A DNA stretch of 11,587 nucleotides from positions 1 to 11,587 of the forward strand of contig JAGCBE010000437.1 of assembly GCA_017652345.1 (NCBI GenBank). The letters run 5' to 3'. The DNA is from Methanobrevibacter sp. Lineage in GTDB: Archaea; Methanobacteriota; Methanobacteria; Methanobacteriales; Methanobacteriaceae. Under the pieces are notes generated by a model that saw nothing but the letters and a program-made list of their open reading frames with translations, made no database searches and was not told the origin of the DNA. The position numbers were made by a program, and so were the translations under genes. Positions 5,488 through 10,636 of the stretch are shown here, in pieces (the first letter of the stretch is position 1; each line of letters starts with the position of its first letter).

Positions 5488-5706
5488 CTACAACCCTTCT
5501 ATGATATAATAATAATGCTTTGAATAATAACTGTCCAACGGCAATTGTCCGTTTGTATTCATTTCCTTTGTTTTTTCTTTTTCGTAATCGGTTAGAATTG
5601 AATTGATACAATCAATCGCTTTTTCTCTGCTTATAAAATATGCAACCGCTTTTTTGTAGCTTTTCTTTGTATATCTTTCTATTTTATAATTTGCCACGTT
5701 TTCCAT
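5488..5706 (-). CDS. Hypothetical 72-aa protein, last gene of its operon
   Basis: Not recognised. ATG 5706 follows GGGGTG at 8 bases; the longer reading from 5760 would translate hairpin R3. The N-terminal half is basic and aromatic (YKIERYTKKSYKKAVAYFISREKAIDCINSIL), followed by an acidic/basic linker (YEKEKTKEMN) and a Tyr-rich C-terminus (SYYSKHYYYIIEGL). There is no membrane segment. It is preceded by hairpin R3 and followed by a strong terminator. Confidence 0.75.
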   Translation of the reverse strand: MENVANYKIERYTKKSYKKAVAYFISREKAIDCINSILTDYEKEKTKEMNTNGQLPLDSYYSKHYYYIIEGL

Positions 5707-5729
5707 TGATAAACACCCCACAAAAATAC

Positions 5730-5758
5730 GGGGTGGTGGTATCTTATCACACCGCCCC
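5730..5758 (-). promoter_or_regulatory. Intercistronic hairpin R3
   Basis: GGGGTGGTG (5730-5738) and CACCGCCCC (5750-5758) form a 9-bp stem with one position that is G-T on the plus strand (C-A in the leftward RNA). The loop again ends in GATAC as read leftward. It begins 12 bases after the upstream stop and ends 23 bases before the next start. No U-run follows the hairpin immediately. Confidence 0.65.
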
Positions 5759-5770
5759 AAACATAATTGA

Positions 5771-6007
5771 CTATTTTTTCATAAAGTCCGGCAACCTCAA
5801 TCCGTTAGACCTACAAAAACCCGCTACCGTCTGCCCTGTCATTGACTTGACAATCTTCTTTAGTTGTGCCATCGTGTATCCGTTAACCTCACAACTGAAA
5901 CGAACTAAACGCTCTGAAACAATGTTGCTAATGATGAATTGATACAACTGCCATCTTTCGTCATTGTTTGTCCTGCTGTTTGCTACTTCACTATAAAATG
6001 CTTTCAT
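5771..6007 (-). CDS. Hypothetical 78-aa helical protein
   Basis: Not recognised. ATG 6007 follows AGGAGGTG (complement of 6013-6020); a reading from 6064 lacks a ribosome site. The product is mostly helical and basic at the end (SNRTNN-type N-terminus, then ERWQLYQFIISNIVSERLVRF, TMAQLKKIVKSMTGQTV and NGLRLPDFMKK). The helix-turn-helix-like run TMAQLKKIVKSMTGQTVAGFCRS could bind nucleic acid, but this is a weak guess. It sits 14 bases after the small membrane protein gene. Confidence 0.75.
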   Translation of the reverse strand: MKAFYSEVANSRTNNDERWQLYQFIISNIVSERLVRFSCEVNGYTMAQLKKIVKSMTGQTVAGFCRSNGLRLPDFMKK

Positions 6008-6021
6008 GTTTACACCTCCTC

Positions 6022-6165
6022 TTAACGTAACGTGGTCGCCACTTGCAACCCATAAAACAACCATGCAAAAATAATTACACTTTCAATCGTTACTATCGCG
6101 ATTGCGCGCGCTAGTTTTTGCACCGCCCTTTTTACTGCTTTTTTTACTGCCGTTTTTTTTACCAT
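6022..6165 (-). CDS. Small membrane protein, 47 aa
   Basis: ATG 6165 follows GAGGTGTG, which overlaps the TGA stop of the upstream gene. Residues 1-20 are a basic Ala-rich helix (MVKKTAVKKAVKRAVQKLAR), and residues about 21-43 are a single hydrophobic segment (AIAIVTIESVIIFAWLFYGLQV), predicting one membrane helix with the basic N-terminus inside. The size and layout fit small phage membrane proteins such as holin- or inhibitor-like ones, but nothing identifies a function. Confidence 0.65.
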   Translation of the reverse strand: MVKKTAVKKAVKRAVQKLARAIAIVTIESVIIFAWLFYGLQVATTLR

Positions 6166-6177
6166 AAAAAACACACC

Positions 6178-6420
6178 TCATCTTTCGTACTCTTTGACTA
6201 TTTCGACAAGCTCCAAAAAGTCGTCGTTTAATTGTTTACACCAACTGCCCAAACATACTTCCCTGTACTTCTTCATTTCGTTTTTGAACGTTGACAAGTC
6301 CACTTTCTTCATGTAGTCTTCTTCTGCCACTAGAAACTCTGCTCCGTTCTCTGTATTTCGTGCAATCAATACAGAACCGCCACTAATACAGATTGTCTTT
6401 GAGTTCTTCAAGGTATTCAT
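6178..6420 (-). CDS. Hypothetical 80-aa protein, first gene of its operon
   Basis: Not recognised. The start was set at ATG 6420, 7 bases after AAAGGGGTG (6428-6436); ATG 6426 is only 1 base from it. The N-terminus carries a strand-turn pattern (KTICISGGSVLIARNTENGAEFLVAEEDY), and the C-terminal half is a charged helical stretch (STFKNEMKKYREVCLGSWCKQLNDDFLELVEIVKEYER) with two Cys. It is followed by the membrane protein gene, whose ribosome site overlaps its stop. Confidence 0.75.
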   Translation of the reverse strand: MNTLKNSKTICISGGSVLIARNTENGAEFLVAEEDYMKKVDLSTFKNEMKKYREVCLGSWCKQLNDDFLELVEIVKEYER

Positions 6421-6456
6421 AAACATACACCCCTTTCGTTTTTTGATTACACACAC

Positions 6457-6485
6457 ATTATATATGAACGTAAAATAATTGTCAA
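6457..6485 (-). promoter_or_regulatory. Leftward promoter of the 6420-5488 operon
   Basis: On the minus strand TTGACA (6480-6485) and TATAAT (6457-6462) have a 17-base spacer. The AAAAGTA upstream element is present. This is the only promoter of the set without TGN before the -10. Confidence 0.88.
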
Positions 6486-6612
6486 TACTTTTCTGTAAAT
6501 ATTTTTCTTTTTTTCCTAAAGTTACCCTTTCCAAATTTTACCACTTTTTGGAAAAAATTGGCAGATCAATCTTGACAGGGAAAAAGCGATACTCATAATT
6601 GGTAAAATATGG

Positions 6613-6642
6613 AAAAAATATCACTTATTTTAGTTAGTGATA
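6613..6642 (-). terminator. Possible terminator of the helicase transcript
   Basis: TATCACT (6619-6625) and AGTGATA (6636-6642) form a 7-bp AT-rich stem with a 10-base loop, and in the leftward direction are followed by six Ts. If real, leftward transcripts from the helicase would carry more than 800 untranslated bases. It stands just upstream of the 6457-6485 promoter. Confidence 0.4.
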
Positions 6643-6657
6643 CCCCACCATAAAAAA

Positions 6658-6706
6658 CGCAAACAGATGTTCCCCCCTATTATCAATTCGCAAACGGGCG
6701 TTCCCG
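6658..6706. promoter_or_regulatory. CGCAAAC-type sites 2 and 3
   Basis: CGCAAACAGATGTTCC (from 6658) and CGCAAACGGGCGTTCCCG (6689-6706) share CGCAAAC-RRRY-GTT with the site at 5406. The second holds AACGGG/CCCGTT arms (6693-6698 and 6703-6708). They sit 31 bases apart. Confidence 0.35.
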
Positions 6707-6731
6707 TTCAGGCAACCTGGAGCTCATCCAC

Positions 6732-6772
6732 AAATCTCACACGACCAATTTTTAAAAATCTCACACGACCAA
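6732..6772. repeat. Two 17-base direct repeats, 24-base period
   Basis: AAATCTCACACGACCAA occurs at 6732-6748 and again exactly at 6756-6772. Such closely spaced repeats can be initiator- or repressor-binding iterons. Two copies alone do not prove this. Confidence 0.7.
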
Positions 6773-6901
6773 ATTTTCACAATCAAAATTTTTACAATTA
6801 ACAGATGCTTTTTCAAAAAGAGAGGAGAAAGGAGTAAAGAGGAGAGAGCGGGCAAAAAGAAAAAACATAAAAAAGACAACTTTCGTAAGAAAGCAGACTT
6901 T

Positions 6902-6926
6902 GCTTCTTTGGTCTATTCAAAGAAGC
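6902..6926. repeat. Perfect 9-bp hairpin
   Basis: GCTTCTTTG (6902-6910) and CAAAGAAGC (6918-6926) have a 7-base loop, preceded by a 5-bp hairpin CTTTC/GAAAG (6880-6893). No U-run follows on the plus strand. Confidence 0.6.
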
Positions 6927-7116
6927 ATATAATCTAGCGCGCACTAATAAATACAACAGGAGGCGTGAGCGCGGAGCGCGAACCAAGAGTGAGCATTCGA
7001 GCGCGCAAAAAGTGAAGCAAGAGTAGAGTAATACTGAAAAGAAAAGAGTCGTCATTGTGCGCGCGAGATATATAAAACGTAGTATAAGTATAGGGAATGC
7101 GAAGCATTCATCTCAA

Positions 7117-7344
7117 ATAATAATACTACTATTTCAGTATGAATAAAAGCAGGTTACAATATAATGTATGCTAGTGATATGCCAACTTTCAGATTAAAGT
7201 TGGACAAAATCTCATTTTTTTTGGCAAAAAAATGATTGTTTTTTATTTTTTTATTTTTTTTATTATAATTAACGGTTATATTTAAAACCATACTATAGCT
7301 TACCTAAATAAAAAACAATTATTTTTAAATAGTAGTATTATTAT
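7117..7344. repeat. 18-bp perfect inverted repeat around 192 bases
   Basis: ATAATAATACTACTATTT (7117-7134) is exactly complementary to 7327-7344. Inside are an 8-bp hairpin CCAACTTT/AAAGTTGG (7182-7203) and a 10-bp one TCATTTTTTT/AAAAAAATGA (7212-7235). No ORF of note and no target-site duplication were seen. It may be a folded RNA or a small non-autonomous element. Confidence 0.6.
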
Positions 7345-7472
7345 ATATATAAGGGGGAAAACAACTTTCATCGATTCTTGTAGCCTTACAGCCATCTCTG
7401 GTTGCGGGTTTGTCAAGAGTTTTGATGAAAAAAAAATGTGTTCACCATCATTCTTAAAAATAGTCGCAAACC

Positions 7473-8738
7473 TTAGAGCGGCTTGACGATCCAGTATCTT
7501 TTCCTATTTTCTCTTTTTGTCGTCAATTTTGTTTCAATTTTGAATGGGATGTTATGTTTTTCCATAAAGCGATTAAACAAAGCGAGCTTCATATTTGGTG
7601 CAATAGAAATGTAGGCGCGAAATAAATCTTCCACTTCCAGTCTTGTCACGCTTTGATTACAATGTGCCCTCATAAAGTTCTCAATCGTATTCCAGTTAGA
7701 AACGTAGGCGACTTTTTCGAGAGGCATTTCAAAGAAGCTAATCCAATGAGTGACGAAGCCGACCTCATCGACATTTGTAAAATGTTCTCTAACGAAGCCG
7801 TTATAAATTTGTGCAGCGAGCGACTTGCTTTGGCTAGGCGCGAATTTTTTTCTCTTAATTTGTTGTTTTGTAGGGACTCTAAGAAAGAGGCGAACCCTAT
7901 CATTTTCTTGGAGTCTTTTTCTACCGAGCGCCTGAACGATTGCGAGCGGATCATAAATATCGACCACAATATTTTTCAGTTTTTTATCGACGATATTAAT
8001 TCCATTTTCGATAACTGTTGTTGCGAGAAGAATCTTTTTAGCGAATCTTGACTTTTCGACGATTGTTTCAAAAGTCGATTTAGCAGAGAAGCGCCAGAGC
8101 GCGTTATTCTTTGAGCAAATAAAGTCGGCTAAGTCGGGGTGTTCAAATGCGAAGTGGCAACCTCGTTCCGCGTTCCCAACGAAGCACAAAGTTTTAAATT
8201 CATCTTTCAGCAAGAAGTCTTGAATTTCGTCAAAATCATTATAGAAAACCAGTTGTTCCACAAACGAGTAGTCGTGAGGAACGTCATATTGTTTGGCGAA
8301 TTTAATTCCGGTATGGTACATTGGTTCTGGTGTTGCCGATGCAAAGATTTTAATTTGGTTAGACGGCGTAAGCAAATATTGCAAAACCTTTTCTGTGTTT
8401 CTATTAAAGCTCGCGTCCTCGAAAAAGTAATGGCACTCATCGGCGTTAATCACATCATATTTATCTAGTTTTCTCTTTATCGCTTCTGGTGTCATTTTTT
8501 CCATATATTGATAATTAAAGCATTCTACATTTTTGAGCGCCAGTTTTTTATTTTGCTGATTAAGCAGGTCGCGATTTGAGAAAATGATAGTTTTTAGATT
8601 ATGTTCTTCACAGTAGCGCGCCAATACATTAATCATAAAGTGGCTTTTTCCGGAACCAGTCTGTGATTTAATGAGAATATTATCGCCTCTTTGCCAAGTT
8701 TCAATCTCTTGTGTTGTAATCAAATCCGAGATGAACAT
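7473..8738 (-). CDS. SF2 DEAD/DEAH-type helicase
   Basis: The 421-aa product has helicase superfamily 2 motifs in order: Walker A SQTGSGKS (25-32), motif Ia around TIIFSNRDLL (50-59), Walker B DECH (100-103), SATP (134-137), motif V ATTVIENGIN (239-248) and motif VI QALGRKR (269-275, arginine finger). It is an ATP-driven nucleic-acid translocase; phages use relatives in replication, recombination or transcription, and the exact role is not set by sequence. Residues 290-421 are a basic C-terminal region with no recognised domain. ATG 8738 follows AAAGGAG at 9 bases and an extended -10 promoter at 8781-8809. It reads leftward, while its neighbours across the promoter pair read rightward. Confidence 0.92.
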   Translation of the reverse strand: MFISDLITTQEIETWQRGDNILIKSQTGSGKSHFMINVLARYCEEHNLKTIIFSNRDLLNQQNKKLALKNVECFNYQYMEKMTPEAIKRKLDKYDVINADECHYFFEDASFNRNTEKVLQYLLTPSNQIKIFASATPEPMYHTGIKFAKQYDVPHDYSFVEQLVFYNDFDEIQDFLLKDEFKTLCFVGNAERGCHFAFEHPDLADFICSKNNALWRFSAKSTFETIVEKSRFAKKILLATTVIENGINIVDKKLKNIVVDIYDPLAIVQALGRKRLQENDRVRLFLRVPTKQQIKRKKFAPSQSKSLAAQIYNGFVREHFTNVDEVGFVTHWISFFEMPLEKVAYVSNWNTIENFMRAHCNQSVTRLEVEDLFRAYISIAPNMKLALFNRFMEKHNIPFKIETKLTTKRENRKRYWIVKPL

Positions 8739-8780
8739 AGCGCGTTTCTCCTTTCTTTTGTATTATAATTATCCAGTTCT

Positions 8781-8809
8781 ATTTTAACATGGCAAAAATT
8801 TTTTGTCAA
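8781..8809 (-). promoter_or_regulatory. Leftward helicase promoter
   Basis: On the minus strand TTGACA (8804-8809) and TAAAAT (8781-8786) have a 17-base spacer ending in TGT. Its -35 and that of the rightward promoter are only 4 bases apart and form the palindrome TGTCAA-tgta-TTGACA. Confidence 0.8.
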
Positions 8810-8813
8810 TGTA

Positions 8814-8842
8814 TTGACAGCGAGATTTTGTTTTGTTATAAT
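8814..8842 (+). promoter_or_regulatory. Rightward promoter of the candidate RNA
   Basis: TTGACA (8814-8819) and TATAAT (8837-8842) have a 17-base spacer with TGT before the -10. The expected start is about 8849. The only long open frame here begins upstream of this promoter, and its internal ATG (8843) precedes the start site, so it is not translated from this transcript. Confidence 0.88.
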
Positions 8843-8848
8843 ATGAGT

Positions 8849-9136
8849 GTAGAGAGAAAAAAGGACATATCCATAATACCCCCTTTTTTTATTGTGTGTC
8901 GCTCGTACACCGTCACACAAGAGTTCTCTCTCAGTTTTGCCACTTTGTTCGTTGAAGTGGCAACCTTTCAAAATATTGGTGCATTTGCATATGCGCCGAC
9001 CAGTAACTTAATATTTGAAAAATAGGGTTCCAAAGAATAGTGCTTATGTTTATTTTATAGAGCCGTTTAACTCCTAGGCTTTATTTATATTTTTATTTTT
9101 GCCATTTATTATTCTTTTTGGTATCCTATTTTTTTT
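8849..9136 (+). ncRNA. Candidate structured non-coding RNA, about 290 nt
   Basis: A promoter-to-terminator unit without a translatable ORF (no start codon with ribosome site). Helices seen: P1 AGAGAGAA (8851-8858) with 8924-8931; P2 TTGTGTG (8892-8898) with CACACAA (8914-8920); P3 TTGCCACTT (8937-8945) with AAGTGGCAA (8955-8963), perfect 9 bp; P5 AAATATT (8971-8977) with 9010-9016 enclosing P4 GGTGCAT (8978-8984) with ATGCGCC (8991-8997, one G-U); then a long interrupted terminal stem. It matches no family I recognise. It lies between the helicase promoter and thyX. It could alternatively be a long leader, but the terminator separates it from thyX. Confidence 0.6.
9021..9136 (+). terminator. 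Terminator of the candidate RNA
   Basis: The left strand AATAGG (9021-9026), CCAAA (9030-9034), GAATA (9035-9039) pairs with TATTC (9110-9114), TTTGG (9117-9121), CCTATT (9125-9130), with small internal loops, and is followed by eight Ts (9129-9136). An inner 8-bp stem ATAGAGCC (9057-9064) with GGCTTTAT (9077-9084) sits within. It ends 12 bases before the thyX -35 box. Confidence 0.55.
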
Positions 9137-9148
9137 ATCAGTATCGCA

Positions 9149-9177
9149 TTGACAAAAATGGAAAAATATGGTATAAT
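9149..9177 (+). promoter_or_regulatory. thyX promoter
   Basis: TTGACA (9149-9154) and TATAAT (9172-9177) have a 17-base spacer ending in TGG, a consensus extended -10 promoter. It differs from the promoter at 10393-10421 by a single base across all 29 positions. Confidence 0.93.
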
Positions 9178-9209
9178 AGTGTTATAAAATAAACAAGGAG
9201 GGTTACACT

Positions 9210-10358
9210 ATGAAAATTAGCGTGATTGGTTCAACGTGCAGTTCTAAGGACGAGGCTGTTGTGTTTGCAGGACGCGCCGCAGGGGTTTGCTATATGCCTA
9301 GCAACTTTGAGGCGTTAACAAGTGAGCCGGAGCAGAGGACACTTGCAAGAGCGAAAGGAACATTGCTTTCTGGTCATCATAGCGTGTACGACCATATCAC
9401 CTACAATTTGTTGATAGAGGACATTCCCAAAATTTTGGCAATGGTACTCAACAACGAAGGGTTCTACACGACCTCTGAGAAGTCTGCGCGCTATACAAGA
9501 ATGACGATGATGGATACGGACATAGAGCGCTACACGAAGTGGCTTTCTAGGTTCAAGAAGTTGATTGACGACAGATATGGAGAGAAGTTTCGTAGTTTCT
9601 ATGCAGATCCTAAAAAAGCGCAGAAGTCGATTGACAAATTGGCTATGGAGAATGCGCGCTATATGATTAGCGTTTTCACGCCAACGACAATGATTTACAC
9701 CGTCAGTTTAAGGCAAATCAATTATATTCGCAACTTCTTTAAGTTTTACTGCCGTGACGCTTGCGACGCATTTTCTGATACTTTGCGTCAGTATATGTTA
9801 GAGTTTGAGCACGCTTTGCCTGACGAGTTAAAGGTTAAGGGATTGGATGCGGATTTCAAGGGCAGGAGAATATCTTTGTTCCGCACAATTCCTAAGGAAG
9901 AGGATTACTTTGGTGAAGTATATTCTATTTCCTATCTTGGAAGTTGGGCTCAGCTTGCACAAGCACAAAGACATAGGACATTAAGTTATCAAGTTGAAAT
10001 GTTGAACGAGCCGCTATTCTATATTCCGGATATTCTTTATGAAGATTATGGTTTGGTTGAAGAATGGAAAGAAGATATGAGCGCGCTTAGGGGGTTTTTC
10101 CCACAGGGGCAAATGGTTAGAATTTATGAGCGTGGGACATATGACAAATTCTTATTGAAGTGCTACGAAAGAATTTGTGGTTGCGCTCAGCTTGAAATTA
10201 TGAAGCAGACGAGAGACATACTTAGTCAGTATCATAATTGCAGACCCGATTTAATTCCAACCGACTTTTTCAGGGGCGCTCGTTGTACTTTCCCGAATTT
10301 CAAGTGTAATAACGCGTGTGTATGGGGAGGACTTAACGCCATTACACGCAAGATTTAG
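9210..10358 (+). CDS. thyX: Divergent two-repeat ThyX (flavin-dependent thymidylate synthase)
   Basis: ThyX makes dTMP from dUMP using FAD, NADPH and methylene-tetrahydrofolate. Usual ThyX is about 220-250 aa with one copy of RHR-x7-S-x-R; this one is 382 aa with two ThyX-like halves. The N-terminal half has HHSVYDH (56-62), then YNLLIE and SEKSARY (89-95), giving the Ser-x-Arg part, but NEG stands where RHR should be. The C-terminal half has QRHRTLS (253-259), giving RHR-x2-S, but Met264 and Asn266 replace Ser and Arg. A typical helix with CAQLEI (325-330) follows, then a Cys-rich tail (C344, C359, C366, C370). Thus each half supplies part of the motif. ATG 9210 follows AAGGAGG. It is transcribed alone, from promoter to terminator. 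Confidence 0.85.
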   Translation: MKISVIGSTCSSKDEAVVFAGRAAGVCYMPSNFEALTSEPEQRTLARAKGTLLSGHHSVYDHITYNLLIEDIPKILAMVLNNEGFYTTSEKSARYTRMTMMDTDIERYTKWLSRFKKLIDDRYGEKFRSFYADPKKAQKSIDKLAMENARYMISVFTPTTMIYTVSLRQINYIRNFFKFYCRDACDAFSDTLRQYMLEFEHALPDELKVKGLDADFKGRRISLFRTIPKEEDYFGEVYSISYLGSWAQLAQAQRHRTLSYQVEMLNEPLFYIPDILYEDYGLVEEWKEDMSALRGFFPQGQMVRIYERGTYDKFLLKCYERICGCAQLEIMKQTRDILSQYHNCRPDLIPTDFFRGARCTFPNFKCNNACVWGGLNAITRKI

Positions 10359-10382
10359 GGGGCTGAATAGCCCTCTTTTTTT
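10357..10382 (+). terminator. thyX terminator
   Basis: AGGGGGCT (10357-10364) and AGCCCTCT (10369-10376) pair over 8 bp with one G-T and a GAAT loop, followed by a run of Ts to 10382. The stem overlaps the stop codon. Confidence 0.9.
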
Positions 10383-10392
10383 ACATAATTAC

Positions 10393-10421
10393 TTGACAAA
10401 ATTGGAAAAATATGGTATAAT
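10393..10421 (+). promoter_or_regulatory. Promoter of the 50-aa/RNA-polymerase operon
   Basis: TTGACA (10393-10398) and TATAAT (10416-10421) have a 17-base spacer ending in TGG. It starts 10 bases after the thyX terminator T-run, and 28 of its 29 bases equal the thyX promoter. Confidence 0.92.
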
Positions 10422-10480
10422 ATGTTTGTAAACGGAAGAGAGAGTTTATATTTATTTAGAGAAAGGGTGTGATTATCTAG

Positions 10481-10633
10481 TTGGGAGAAAACAGATGTGA
10501 GTTTTGCATCTGGTACGAAAAATGTAAGGAATCAAACGATTTAACAGACGAATGTGATTTTTTCGACGCTGTTGAAGAGGGAGAGGATTATTGGGAAGAA
10601 ATGAGTTATAGAAGATTTGAAAGGAGTGAGTAG
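10481..10633 (+). CDS. Small Cys-containing acidic protein, 50 aa, TTG start
   Basis: Not recognised. TTG 10481 follows GAAAGGGTGTG at good spacing, and no ATG start with a ribosome site exists in frame. The N-terminal part, RCEFCIWYEKCKESNDLTDE then C, has four Cys as C-x2-C-x5-C-x9-C, which suggests a small zinc-binding knuckle. The C-terminal part is acidic (VEEGEDYWEEM) and ends basic (YRRFERSE). It lies directly before the putative RNA polymerase gene, with 3 bases between its stop and the next TTG, so a role as partner of that enzyme is possible but unproven. Confidence 0.7.
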   Translation: MGENRCEFCIWYEKCKESNDLTDECDFFDAVEEGEDYWEEMSYRRFERSE

Positions 10634-10636
10634 TAA

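Larger units (their letters stand above)
6486..7472. other. Gene-free region with repeats and hairpins (possible origin or RNA)
   Basis: No credible gene is seen in 987 bases. In order it holds an 8-bp inverted repeat (6528-6535 with 6547-6554), a weak plus-strand promoter-like pair (6572-6599), a leftward terminator-like hairpin (6613-6642), two CGCAAAC sites, two 17-base direct repeats (6732-6772), a purine tract (6820-6849), a 9-bp hairpin (6902-6926), GC-richer degenerate 24-base repeats (6965-7012), an 18-bp inverted repeat (7117-7134 with 7327-7344) with further hairpins inside, and AT runs (7236-7270). A replication origin is one reading; a large structured RNA is another. Confidence 0.45.

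Noticed and set aside
3322..5758. Hairpins R1-R3 as rho-independent terminators of the leftward mRNAs
   Set aside because: The leftward strand continues with A-rich rather than U-rich bases directly after the stems, and genes of the same operon follow immediately.
6572..6599. Plus-strand TTGACA with CATAAT at 16 bases
   Set aside because: Weaker than the other promoters (16-base spacer, imperfect -10) and leads to no gene, so it is not listed as a promoter. It could matter if an RNA from 6600 onward is found.
6732..6772. The 17-base direct repeats as a CRISPR array
   Set aside because: Only two copies with a 7-base gap, no leader and no cas genes.
6902..6933. TATAAT at 6928-6933 as a plus-strand promoter
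   Set aside because: The matching -35 position reads TCTTTG and lies inside the hairpin.
6813..7055. Minus-strand Leu/Ser-rich open frame of 80 codons
   Set aside because: No ribosome site, and its composition is simply the complement of the purine-rich and GCGC-rich plus strand.
6880..7110. tRNA or known large phage RNA (ROOL, GOLLD)
   Set aside because: No T-loop GTTCRA pattern with an acceptor stem, and no features of those families that I could recognise by eye.
7388..7416. Minus-strand TTGACA at 7411-7416 as a promoter of an RNA
   Set aside because: No -10 box at 16-18 bases downstream.
8789..9025. Plus-strand open frame of 78 codons
   Set aside because: It begins upstream of the rightward promoter, and its inner ATG at 8843 also lies before the expected transcript start. 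No ribosome site was seen.
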